Below are positions 29,942-37,922 of a DNA stretch of 64,000 bases, one piece after another. Source of the DNA: Granulicella arctica (GTDB lineage: Bacteria > Acidobacteriota > Terriglobia > Terriglobales > Acidobacteriaceae). A program made the position numbers and the translations under genes. Position 1 is the stretch's first letter. Every line of letters starts with the position of its first letter. Location of the stretch: positions 434,001 through 498,000 of the forward strand of contig NZ_JAGTUT010000001.1 in assembly GCF_025685605.1 (NCBI RefSeq), read 5' to 3'. The notes under the pieces are model-generated. The model saw only the letters and a list, made by a program, of their open reading frames with translations, had not been told where the DNA came from and searched no databases.

Positions 29942-29970
29942 ATTTATGCCATCAGACGAACGTCTGTCAA
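29942..29970 (-). promoter_or_regulatory. Promoter of the GH3-GH67-ManD-GH8 unit
   Basis: On the minus strand TTGACA (29970-29965) is followed after 17 bp by ATAAAT (29947-29942). The predicted start of transcription is about 30 nt before the GH3 start codon. A perfect palindrome fills most of the spacer. Confidence 0.6.
29953..29966. promoter_or_regulatory. Candidate operator CAGACG-AA-CGTCTG
   Basis: A perfect 6-bp inverted repeat with a 2-bp centre lies between the -35 and -10 elements of the GH3 promoter, touching the -35. A regulator bound here would block transcription. The ROK protein encoded just upstream is the obvious candidate. Confidence 0.45.
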
Positions 29971-30008
29971 AGACGGAAACTGCTAATCGACCGCGAAAAT
30001 GCCCGTTT

Positions 30009-31265
30009 TCAAGGTTTAGCTGTTCTGTCTGGGTTTGTCTTGCTGATGCCCGACAGATGGGTGGAACGGTGATATCCCGAGTGGCGCTGCAGTACGACAG
30101 CAGCGGCGCCACGCAGGCGTGAAAGGTCGCCTTCCTTGGTAATCTCCAGCCTGGGAGCGCTTCCCGCAAGCATCCCGGCAGTAAGCTCCTTCTGCACGAT
30201 TTCGCCGAAGCGGCTCCAGCAGGTCGTGAGTGCACCGGTGATCAGGATCAACTCAGGCGAGAGTGCGGCGGTGATGAGGCGCAGTCCTCGACCAAGATGT
30301 CGCGCCTGACGGCTCACAGCTTCGATCGCCGTGGCATCATCTTCTTCGGTAAGCTGTAGCAGTTCCTGGATCGTGCGAATGTTCGACTTCGGCACCAGTT
30401 CGGCATAGAAGCGGAGCGCTGCGTTCGAAGACGCAAAGGTCTCCCAACATCCACGCTGCCCACAACCACAGACCGGTCCTGATGGGTCAACCGGAACGTG
30501 ACCGAACTCTCCTGCAAGCCCGTTCAAGCCAGAGACAATCTGACCATTCGCAAGTATCGCCGTGCCGAGACCCTCCGACAGGCTGATCAGCACGGCATTG
30601 CGTACACCGTCCATGCGGCCAAACCAAAGCTCTGAGAGCAGGCAGGCATTGGCAGCGTTGTCCATCTCGACCTGGAGGTCCAGCTTCTTCTGGATCGCCG
30701 ACTTTAAGTCGTAGTCAGACCATTTAAGATTTGGTGCAAGAATGAGGCGCTGTGTTTCAGGATGCACGCGGCCAGGGAGACTGATGCCGACGCCTTCAAA
30801 GGTCTTGTTTGCATGCCGTTCGCGCATGGCCTGCATCGCGTCAATCATCCGAGCAATGGAACGCTCTGGATCGGAGACGATCGGCACGGTTTCCTGCGCG
30901 AGGAATCTTCCATTCAGGTCGACGATCGCGAGAAAGGCTTGCAGCGGTCGCAGGTCCGCAACAATGATCACCAGTTCGTCGTTCAATGAGAGTAGTGTCG
31001 GACGGCGGCCTCGCGGACGACGAACGACAGCTCCTTCCACAATCCATTTTTCGGCGAGCAACTGCTCGACAATCGCTGAGATCGTGCTGGGCTGCAGGCC
31101 CGAAAGGCGGGACAGATCGGCCCGAGCGACAGGCTGCTTCGAGCGAATGAGTTCAAGCACGATGTCTCGGTTGACCTCGCGCGCATTTTCACTCGAAGCA
31201 AGCTCGACATAGGCGAGATCGATACGCCGAACACCGCGACCGGCTGTATTTGCGGAATGCTTCAT
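30009..31265 (-). CDS. ROK-family transcriptional regulator (XylR/NagC-like)
   Basis: An N-terminal winged helix-turn-helix (QPVARADLSRLSGLQPSTIS) is joined to a ROK sugar-kinase-like domain. The zinc and sugar site is visible as GLAGEFGHVPVDPSGPVCGCGQRGCWETFAS. At 418 residues it has the length of ROK repressors, which bind operators until a sugar is bound. Its position between the SDR and GH3 genes makes it the likely xylose- or xylan-responsive regulator of this locus. The 102-bp gap to GH3 holds a promoter with a palindrome. A C-terminal tail of about 20 residues goes beyond the usual ROK fold. Confidence 0.87.
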   Translation of the reverse strand: MKHSANTAGRGVRRIDLAYVELASSENAREVNRDIVLELIRSKQPVARADLSRLSGLQPSTISAIVEQLLAEKWIVEGAVVRRPRGRRPTLLSLNDELVIIVADLRPLQAFLAIVDLNGRFLAQETVPIVSDPERSIARMIDAMQAMRERHANKTFEGVGISLPGRVHPETQRLILAPNLKWSDYDLKSAIQKKLDLQVEMDNAANACLLSELWFGRMDGVRNAVLISLSEGLGTAILANGQIVSGLNGLAGEFGHVPVDPSGPVCGCGQRGCWETFASSNAALRFYAELVPKSNIRTIQELLQLTEEDDATAIEAVSRQARHLGRGLRLITAALSPELILITGALTTCWSRFGEIVQKELTAGMLAGSAPRLEITKEGDLSRLRGAAAVVLQRHSGYHRSTHLSGISKTNPDRTAKP

Positions 31266-31292
31266 GCGGTTTGGCTCGTTCGTCGCATGTGC

Positions 31293-32054
31293 TTACTGGT
31301 TGACTCCACTTGCCATATAGCCACCGTCAATCGTCAGGATGGAACCGTTTGTGAAGGAGCTCTCTGCGGAGGCCAGATAGATCGCCCCACCCACAACATC
31401 CTCTACATCGCCAAAGCGCTTCATCGGTGTGCGCGTGAGAAGTTCATGGCCGCGCGGCGAGTCGAGTAGAGCACGGTTAAGCTCTGTCGGAAAGATGCCG
31501 GGAGCGATTGCGTTGACACAAACGCCACGGTCGCCCCATTCGACAGCGAGCGACTTCGTCAGTGCGCCGACAGCCGCTTTACTCGCTCCGTAAGCAGCGA
31601 CTTCGTGAAACGCAATGAACGTGGAAAGCGAGGCGATATTGATAATTCGACCGTATCCTTGCGCAAGCATCGTCTTCCCGAAGATCTGGCACGCTCGGAA
31701 AGTACCGTTGAGATTGACGTTCATTATGTCACGCCATATCTCCTCCGAACACTCGAGAGTCGGTACGCGCCTTGTGATTCCGGCGGCATTGACGAGGATA
31801 TGCACCGTACCGAAGGTAGCAACAATCGAGTCGTGCAACGTTTCGAGAGAGCTCCGATCGCTCACGTCCGACACCAAGCGGAGTGTTCGCACTCCTGCAG
31901 CTTCAATCGACTGCGCGGTCTCTTCAACATGGGCCTGCGAACGCGAGGATGCGATCACGTCTGCGCCTGCCTTGGCCAGGCCAATAGCGATCGCCTTTCC
32001 GAGCCCGGATGTTCCGCCCACAACGACGGCTACCTTGCCCGCAAGATTAAACAT
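31293..32054 (-). CDS. SDR-family oxidoreductase (KduD-like), possible fructuronate/mannonate reductase
   Basis: This is a classical short-chain dehydrogenase of 253 residues. The cofactor motif is GGTSGLG, followed by NAAG. The active-site Ser lies in IINIASLS, the YGASK motif supplies Tyr and Lys, and NAIAPGIFPTEL is present. Related enzymes include 2-deoxy-D-gluconate 3-dehydrogenase and SDR-type fructuronate reductases. The locus has a mannonate dehydratase but no UxuB, so this protein may reduce fructuronate to mannonate; that is an inference. It is the first gene of the minus-strand operon and is 27 nt from the ROK gene. Confidence 0.8.
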   Translation of the reverse strand: MFNLAGKVAVVVGGTSGLGKAIAIGLAKAGADVIASSRSQAHVEETAQSIEAAGVRTLRLVSDVSDRSSLETLHDSIVATFGTVHILVNAAGITRRVPTLECSEEIWRDIMNVNLNGTFRACQIFGKTMLAQGYGRIINIASLSTFIAFHEVAAYGASKAAVGALTKSLAVEWGDRGVCVNAIAPGIFPTELNRALLDSPRGHELLTRTPMKRFGDVEDVVGGAIYLASAESSFTNGSILTIDGGYMASGVNQ

Positions 32055-32101
32055 GAGTACTCACAATCTCGTTTCAAAGGTAAATACGTGGCGTCCTAAT
32101 C

Positions 32102-32120
32102 ATTATGACTTGTACTACAA
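32102..32120 (-). promoter_or_regulatory. SDR -10 element with adjoining TTGTACTACAA operator candidate
   Basis: On the minus strand CATAAT (32107-32102) is a good -10 element about 48 nt before the start codon. Next to it lies the perfect palindrome TTGTA-C-TACAA (32110-32120), in the place where a repressor would block RNA polymerase. The shape resembles GntR-type operators. Confidence 0.4.
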
Positions 32121-32170
32121 CTAAATCGGCCATGTCATTTGAAAGTAGAACCTGCTTCGCTCAAACGGGG

Positions 32171-32190
32171 CCCTCCTTGCACCAGGAGGG
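32171..32190. other. Hairpin CCCTCCT-TGCACC-AGGAGGG
   Basis: A perfect 7-bp stem with a 6-nt loop lies in the middle of the divergent region. It could separate the two transcription units or shape the control DNA. No T-run follows on either strand. Confidence 0.4.
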
Positions 32191-32229
32191 AGCGCCCCCT
32201 CGGTGCCACGACCTTAGGTAGGTGCGAGC

Positions 32230-32253
32230 TAAAACGATTGAAAGTTTGTTTTA
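32230..32253. promoter_or_regulatory. Interrupted palindrome TAAAAC-N12-GTTTTA upstream of the TonB receptor promoter
   Basis: The arms TAAAAC (32230-32235) and GTTTTA (32248-32253) are perfectly inverted and end 24 bp before the -35 element. This is a position where an activator could bind. An inner AAAC/GTTT pair overlaps it. Confidence 0.35.
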
Positions 32254-32277
32254 CCGTCAAACCGCGTTAGAAAACTC

Positions 32278-32306
32278 TTGACAGTTCTTGCAGGCGATAG
32301 ATAAAG
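32278..32306 (+). promoter_or_regulatory. Promoter of the TonB-dependent receptor
   Basis: A perfect TTGACA (32278-32283) is followed after 17 bp by ATAAAG (32301-32306). It matches the GH3 promoter (TTGACA-17-ATAAAT) in plan, so the two halves of the locus may be read by the same sigma factor. Confidence 0.55.
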
Positions 32307-32396
32307 TTCGCGTCGCGTAGAAAGTAATTAACAAACGCAAACGGACAGCAGCGAACTAAGCCTCGCCCGCAGTACGAACACCTTCGGAGGAACAGA

Positions 32397-35300
32397 ATGA
32401 TGCACCGAATCTCACACCACGCGACGAACAGACAGGCATCGATGTTGCGTTGGAGCGCTGCCGTGGCCCTGCTGCTCACGCTTCTCATCCCGTCGGCTGC
32501 GGCGCATGCCCAGGTCCTGTATGGCTCGATTACAGGAACGGTGGCCGATGCCAGCAACGCGGTTGTGCCAAACGCTCCCGTGACTGTGACGAATCAGACG
32601 ACCAACGAGTCGCGCACCGCTACCACCAATTCGAATGGTGAGTACGTTATCCGCGACCTGCAGGCCGGACCGTACACCCTCACCATCAATCCGACAGCGA
32701 GCTTCTCGAAGTTCACCGAGAAGAATGTCGCGATCAGCATCAACCAGCAATCCCGTGTCGACGTAACGCTGCAGTTGGGCAGCGTGTCCTCCGAAGTCAC
32801 CGTCAATAGTGCCGCTCCAATCCTCCAGACAGAAACAGCCGAGGTCAATCACGAGATCTCGCAGACAGAGATTGCCGAGCTTCCCATTACTTCGTCGCAA
32901 GGCCGCAACTTCCAGAATCTCTATGCGCTCATTCCCGGTGTTGCTGCGCCGACCGAGCAAAACTCGACCGCGTCCAACCCGGCACGCGCGATCTCAGTCA
33001 ACGTCAACGGCGTTGCGGACACCAGCAACACTACCCGCATCGACGGTGCCGTCAACACCTACGGCTGGCTGCCCTACATCATCGCGTATGTCCCGCCGGC
33101 CGATTCGATTGGCAACGTGAATATCGTCACCAACTCCTTCAACGCAGAGCAGGGTACTGCGGGTGGATCGTCGATCAACGTTCAGATCAAGAGCGGTACC
33201 AACAAGCTTCACGGCAGCGTCTGGGAGTACAACCAGATCTTCAACACCAACGCCCGCGCTTACACGGCCACACAAGCATCAGTTCCCCGCGTTCCCAAAA
33301 ACGTTTTCAACCAGTACGGCTTCTCCGTCGGCGGCCCAATCAAGAAGGATAAGCTCTTCTTCTTTGGCGATTTCGAGCGCACAACCCGCCGTTCCCTCAT
33401 CAGCGGATTTCAGACCGTACCGACCCCTGCCCTCATTGCCGGTAATTTCTCCGCGACGAACACCACTCTCTACGATCCTGCTACTGGCAATGCCAACGGA
33501 ACCGGACGATTGACGTTCCTCCAGGAATACGGAATCAACGGCATTCCCGCATCACGTATGTCCCCGCAGGCAGCCAAGATGCTGGCTCTGTTGCAGCCGA
33601 TCGCTGCAACCATCACCAATCCCGACTACACCACCACCAAGCTGAACAATGACTTCTTCGGGACCGCAACCGCTGCCTACAACCGCGAGGCCATCGACGC
33701 GAAGATCAGCTACAACGCCAGCGCAAATACCACCTTCTTTGGTCGGTACAGCATCTCGCCTGACTCTCTGACCGATCCGCAGGAACTGGGCGCAGCAGGC
33801 GGCGGTACCTTCGATGGAGGCCAGCCCGGCTCCGCTTCGGGGCGCATTCAAAACGTTGGTCTGGGTGCAACGCACATCTTCACACCGAATCTTGTCCTCG
33901 ACTCGAACTTCGGCTACACCCGCCAGCGCACCGGCGCGCAGGCCGATGACATCGCACTCGGCTCCTACGGCCTGACCACGCTCGGCATCCCCGGAACCAA
34001 CGGACCGACCACACTGCAGGGTGGCATCCCGGTCTTCGCTTTCTCGAACGGGTTCTCCTCACTCGGCAACAGCAACGGTTCAAGTCCCTTCCTCTTCCGG
34101 GACAACCAGTACACCGGCAACGTCAACGTCAGCTATACCAAGGGCAAGCACGCCACCAAGTACGGAGCAGAGTACTACCACTTCGCGTTGAACCACTTCC
34201 AGCCCACCAGCGGCAGCGGTATTAATAATCCACGCGGCGGCTTCATGTTTACTGGAAACCTCACCGCGCTCAACGGAGGCGCGAATCCCAACATTTACAA
34301 CTCGCTTGCTGACTTCGAACTCGGCGATCCGAACAGCGTCGCGAAGGCCACCGGCCTCATCGCTACCAACGCACTCCGCTGGTCCGCCTTCTCCTTCTAC
34401 GCCCAGGATCAATGGACGATCACCAAGAAGCTCACGCTCAACTACGGCGCGCGCTACGAATACTACCCAGCCCCTACGCGCGACCATGAGGGTATCTTCC
34501 GCTTCGACCCAACCCTGCCTCTCGCGTCGAATGTGATCGCTGGTGGCTTTAATGGCGTACCGAACAACGCAGGCACCGACGTCGGCATGGGCCTCGTCGT
34601 TCCTCGCCTCGGCATCGCCTACCGTGTCAATGAGCACCTCGTAGTTCGTTCCGGCGCAGGCATCACCGAAGACCCGGATAACTTCCGCTTCCTCCGTGAC
34701 ACCTATCCTGTAGACCTTGCGCAGAACTACGCTGGCGTCAACGCCTTTGGAGTCGCTGTCGACACCAGCCAGAACAATCTTCCGCTGACGCTGGCCGTGG
34801 GTATACCTGCGGTCGCAGCCCCGAACTTTTCCTCTGGTTCAACCTCACTTCCCGTCAGCGTCACAACGACCACCATTCCCCAGAAGTTTCGCCGCGGCTA
34901 CATCGAGAGCTGGAACCTGTTTATCGAGCAGGATCTCGGCAACCAGTTCGTCTTTGAACTCGGCTATGTAGGGACCCACGAGATCCGGCAGATCACCAGC
35001 CTGGACATCAACCCCGCCCCCCTACCCTCCTCCGCAACGCTCTGCGATCAGAACGGAATCTACTCGAGCACAGAGACCACCACCAAGACACCCTGCTCGT
35101 TCAACGTCAACCGGGTTCTGAACACGCTGCATTGCCCGCAGGTGGCGAACAACACGCAGGCCGCCTGCTACAACAACACCGACGTCGGCGCGGCCACCCC
35201 CGCGTTCAGCTCGAACTACAACGGCCTACAGACGCAGTTAACCAGGCGTGCCGGTCGTCTCGCACAGTTCGGCCTTATCTACACCTGGTCGCACGCCTTC

Positions 35301-35945
35301 AACTTCTCCGATAACAGTAGTTACAACGGCGCATCGTTCTCCCTGCCGCAGTACTTCAGCAGAAATCGTGCCAGTGCCGGCTACGATCATCCCAACAATC
35401 TCCAGTTCTGGTCCATCTATCACCTGCCATTCGGCGGCGGGCAGATGCTCCTTCACGATGGGATTGCCTCGAAGGTCTTCGGTGGCCTACAACTCAACAC
35501 CACGATGAGCCACGTCAGCGGCGCTCCGTTTTCCGTAACGGCAACGAACAACCTCAATGCTGCAGGAACCTCGGTCTTCGCTGACCTCGTCAAGCCGTAT
35601 CGTCAGCTTGGCGGGCACGCGCAGGGATCAAGCAGCCCAGTGAGCGGCGGCCAAGCCTTCTTTGATCCCACATCCTTCGCACAGCCCGCAGCCGGTTCCT
35701 TCGGCAACACTCACAGAAATGAATTTCGCGGACCGGGCACAACGCTGGTCAATGCCAGCGTCTTTCGCTCCTTCCATGTCTTCCGCGAGAGCTCCTTCCA
35801 GGTTCGCGTCGAAGGCTTCAACCTGCTCAACCATGCCCAGCTCACCACCAATCCGAATGCAAGCGTTACCTCGGCAGTGAATGGTTACATCACAACCTTC
35901 GGCAACACGCGTTCGCTGCAGTACAGCGGTCGCTTCAACTTCTGA
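32397..35945 (+). CDS. Oar-type TonB-dependent receptor with carboxypeptidase-regulatory-like N-terminus
   Basis: A signal peptide (AVALLLTLLIPSAAAHAQ) is followed by a carboxypeptidase-regulatory-like beta-sandwich (GSITGTVADASNAVVPNAPV, then NGEYVIRDLQAGPYTLTI). A plug region (LPITSSQGRNFQNLYALIPG) and a long outer-membrane barrel ending in aromatic RFNF come next. At 1182 residues it is typical of acidobacterial receptors. It would bind and import oligosaccharides across the outer membrane with TonB energy. Its divergent position to GH67/GH3/GH8 genes points to xylo-oligosaccharides. There is no SusD-like partner. GGAGG lies 6 nt before the first ATG, and a terminator follows the stop. Confidence 0.92.
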   Translation: MMHRISHHATNRQASMLRWSAAVALLLTLLIPSAAAHAQVLYGSITGTVADASNAVVPNAPVTVTNQTTNESRTATTNSNGEYVIRDLQAGPYTLTINPTASFSKFTEKNVAISINQQSRVDVTLQLGSVSSEVTVNSAAPILQTETAEVNHEISQTEIAELPITSSQGRNFQNLYALIPGVAAPTEQNSTASNPARAISVNVNGVADTSNTTRIDGAVNTYGWLPYIIAYVPPADSIGNVNIVTNSFNAEQGTAGGSSINVQIKSGTNKLHGSVWEYNQIFNTNARAYTATQASVPRVPKNVFNQYGFSVGGPIKKDKLFFFGDFERTTRRSLISGFQTVPTPALIAGNFSATNTTLYDPATGNANGTGRLTFLQEYGINGIPASRMSPQAAKMLALLQPIAATITNPDYTTTKLNNDFFGTATAAYNREAIDAKISYNASANTTFFGRYSISPDSLTDPQELGAAGGGTFDGGQPGSASGRIQNVGLGATHIFTPNLVLDSNFGYTRQRTGAQADDIALGSYGLTTLGIPGTNGPTTLQGGIPVFAFSNGFSSLGNSNGSSPFLFRDNQYTGNVNVSYTKGKHATKYGAEYYHFALNHFQPTSGSGINNPRGGFMFTGNLTALNGGANPNIYNSLADFELGDPNSVAKATGLIATNALRWSAFSFYAQDQWTITKKLTLNYGARYEYYPAPTRDHEGIFRFDPTLPLASNVIAGGFNGVPNNAGTDVGMGLVVPRLGIAYRVNEHLVVRSGAGITEDPDNFRFLRDTYPVDLAQNYAGVNAFGVAVDTSQNNLPLTLAVGIPAVAAPNFSSGSTSLPVSVTTTTIPQKFRRGYIESWNLFIEQDLGNQFVFELGYVGTHEIRQITSLDINPAPLPSSATLCDQNGIYSSTETTTKTPCSFNVNRVLNTLHCPQVANNTQAACYNNTDVGAATPAFSSNYNGLQTQLTRRAGRLAQFGLIYTWSHAFNFSDNSSYNGASFSLPQYFSRNRASAGYDHPNNLQFWSIYHLPFGGGQMLLHDGIASKVFGGLQLNTTMSHVSGAPFSVTATNNLNAAGTSVFADLVKPYRQLGGHAQGSSSPVSGGQAFFDPTSFAQPAAGSFGNTHRNEFRGPGTTLVNASVFRSFHVFRESSFQVRVEGFNLLNHAQLTTNPNASVTSAVNGYITTFGNTRSLQYSGRFNF

Positions 35946-35964
35946 TATCGTTCCACTTAGTTCC

Positions 35965-35993
35965 GGGGCAGCTCCTCAAGGGGCTGCCTCTTT
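35965..35993 (+). terminator. Intrinsic terminator after the TonB receptor
   Basis: GGGGCAGCTCC pairs with GGGGCTGCCTC around a TCAA loop (11 bp including two G-T pairs), followed by TTT. It lies 20 bp after the stop codon, so read-through to the CE15 gene is probably partial. Confidence 0.7.
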
Positions 35994-36017
35994 CGCTGAT
36001 CAAATAAGAAAGGCTAT

Positions 36018-37418
36018 ATGGCACATCATTCGTTCACAACATGGTCTACGCGCCTCGCACTTCTTGCACTGCTTGTGCCACAGAGTAGCCGCCTGATCGC
36101 GCAGACCGCCGGCAGCCCTCCCGGCGTCGTGCACCTCACTGCCGAGCAGGACCATCAGCGCACCATGGACCTGCTTCACATGACCACGATCCGTCGAGGT
36201 CGTGACGGCAGCCCGGACTCTCCGTTCGCTGCGAATTATGACGAGTCGAAAGCTAACCCCTCTTCAAGTCTTCCCGACCCGCTCCTCCTTCAAAATGGCA
36301 AGAAGGTAACCACCGCAGACGCCTGGTGGAAACAGCGACGCCCCGAGATCGTCGAACTCTTTGACCGCGAGGTATACGGCCGCGCTCCCGCACACACTCC
36401 GCGGGTCACGTGGGAGGTAACCTCCACCAAGCCCGGTACGAACGGCGACTTCCCGATCACCACGAAGAGTCTCATCGGTCATGTCGATAATTCCGCTTAT
36501 CCACTGGTCACGGTAGGCATTCAGCTCGAACTCGTCACACCGGCCAACGCCACCGGTCCCGTTCCCGTCATCATGGAGCTCAGTTTCATCGGTGGCTTTC
36601 CGCGCCGTCCCGGCGCACCTGCACCACCTCCTCCGCCACCTGGCCCGACCTGGCAGCAGCAGGTCCTTGCGAAGGGCTGGGGCTACGCCACAATCGTCCC
36701 CGGCAGTATTCAGGCTGATAACGGCGCAGGTCTGACCGAGGGCATCATCGGGCTCGTCAATCACGGCCAGCCACGCAAGCTCGACGACTGGGGTGCCCTG
36801 CGCGCCTGGGCATGGGGCGCAAGTCGCGCGCTCGACTATTTCGAGACAGACAAATCCGTTGATGCAAAGCAGGTTGGCATTGAAGGCCACTCACGCTACG
36901 GCAAAGCCACGCTCGTTGCGATGGCATATGACCCGCGATTCGCCATCGCGTACGTCAGCTCCTCAGGAGCAGGTGGCGCCAAGCTCAGCAGGCGCAACTG
37001 GGGCGAGACCCTCGAAAACGTAGCAGGCACCAACGAGTACCACTGGATGGCTGGCAACTTCCTCAAGTACGCCGGTCCGCTCACACCGAACGACTTGCCC
37101 GTCGACGCGCATGACCTCATCGATCTCTGCGCGCCACGTCCGGTCTTCATCGGCGGAGGAGCGACCGAAGGGGACGGCTGGGCAGACTCTCGCGGCATGT
37201 TCATGGCGACCGCTGCTGCGGGCCCTGTCTATCGCCTGCTCGGTAAGAAGGACCTCGCCACCACAGAACTTCCGGCGATCGAGACGCCACTGATCGCTGG
37301 CGACCTTGCCTTCCGCCAGCACAGTGGAGGCCACACTCCCGGCCCCAACTGGCCGACGTTTATTACCTTCGCGAGCCGCTATCTCCATGCTGCGCCGACA
37401 CAGGCAATGCTGCAATGA
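36018..37418 (+). CDS. CE15 glucuronoyl methylesterase
   Basis: CE15 enzymes cleave the ester between 4-O-methylglucuronic acid of xylan and lignin alcohols. The protein has a signal peptide (LALLALLVPQSSRLIAQ), the CE15 nucleophile region VGIEGHSRYGKATLVAMAYDPRF with Ser near residue 292, the following YVSSSGAGGAKLSRRNWGE block and the catalytic His near residue 439 in SGGHTPGPNWP. At 466 residues it is of normal bacterial length. A proline run (APAPPPPPPGP) sits in the middle. AAGAAAGG precedes the ATG at 36018 by about 5 nt. It lies downstream of the TonB receptor and completes a glucuronoxylan toolkit. Confidence 0.9.
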   Translation: MAHHSFTTWSTRLALLALLVPQSSRLIAQTAGSPPGVVHLTAEQDHQRTMDLLHMTTIRRGRDGSPDSPFAANYDESKANPSSSLPDPLLLQNGKKVTTADAWWKQRRPEIVELFDREVYGRAPAHTPRVTWEVTSTKPGTNGDFPITTKSLIGHVDNSAYPLVTVGIQLELVTPANATGPVPVIMELSFIGGFPRRPGAPAPPPPPPGPTWQQQVLAKGWGYATIVPGSIQADNGAGLTEGIIGLVNHGQPRKLDDWGALRAWAWGASRALDYFETDKSVDAKQVGIEGHSRYGKATLVAMAYDPRFAIAYVSSSGAGGAKLSRRNWGETLENVAGTNEYHWMAGNFLKYAGPLTPNDLPVDAHDLIDLCAPRPVFIGGGATEGDGWADSRGMFMATAAAGPVYRLLGKKDLATTELPAIETPLIAGDLAFRQHSGGHTPGPNWPTFITFASRYLHAAPTQAMLQ

Positions 37419-37425
37419 GTGTTAA

Positions 37426-37452
37426 CCGTCCCACTCTGTACAGGCGGGACGG
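37426..37452. terminator. Possible bidirectional terminator hairpin
   Basis: CCGTCCC (37426-37432) pairs perfectly with GGGACGG (37446-37452) in the 42-bp gap between two convergent genes. No T-run follows, so strength is doubtful. Confidence 0.35.
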
Positions 37453-37460
37453 CAAGGTTG

Positions 37461-37799
37461 CTATCGGCGATAGAACCCCTGCTGGTAGCCGCGCAGGTAA
37501 GCACCCCTGAAATAACCCTGGTACGGTCCAAACGGTCCAAAGCGCGGATCGTAGCCGGGCGTCTCATGGAACGCGCGATCACGCTTAGGCGCATATCCAT
37601 AGCCGTTGTAGGCGTCACGTGCACCAGCATCGGCTCCAGCGCGGAAGCCGTTCTGCTCTGCCTCTGCAACCAGTGGCGACGGCCCCGGCGGTGGTGGAGG
37701 CGGTGCGACATAGTACGCGCGCTGCGCACATCCAGCCGTAAACAGCGTTGCTGCAGCGACCAGCGTCAGTATTCCATCTCTAAACTTGAACAATCTCAT
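37461..37799 (-). CDS. Small Tyr/Gly-rich lipoprotein, unknown function
   Basis: The 112-residue product begins with a lipoprotein signal (GILTLVAAATLFTAGC), so it is anchored to a membrane. A proline run (YYVAPPPPPPGPSP) and a C-terminal region rich in Tyr, Gly and Phe (GFRAGADAGARDAYNGYGYA, PYQGYFRGAYLRGYQQGFYR) follow. That composition suggests an envelope or surface protein, but I do not recognise a family. The start at 37799 is preceded by GAGG at a 5-nt spacing; the longer frame adds 15 residues. It is alone between the CE15 gene and the kinase gene. Confidence 0.7.
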   Translation of the reverse strand: MRLFKFRDGILTLVAAATLFTAGCAQRAYYVAPPPPPPGPSPLVAEAEQNGFRAGADAGARDAYNGYGYAPKRDRAFHETPGYDPRFGPFGPYQGYFRGAYLRGYQQGFYRR

Positions 37800-37922
37800 C
37801 ACATCCTCGCTTTCGTCTGCGCTCTCTAAAAGCAGCGCAATCACTCATACGAACGCGAGGAGCCATGAAATGTTTCTAAGGAATAAAGTTGCGCAAGGAA
37901 ACGTAAATTCTTTGACAGGAAT

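Larger units (their letters stand above)
32055..32396. other. Divergent control region of the xylan locus
   Basis: This 342-bp gap separates the minus-strand catabolic operon from the plus-strand TonB receptor. I see no gene in it. It holds a TTGTA-C-TACAA palindrome near the SDR promoter, a 7-bp hairpin, a 24-bp interrupted palindrome and the receptor promoter, each listed separately. Confidence 0.6.
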
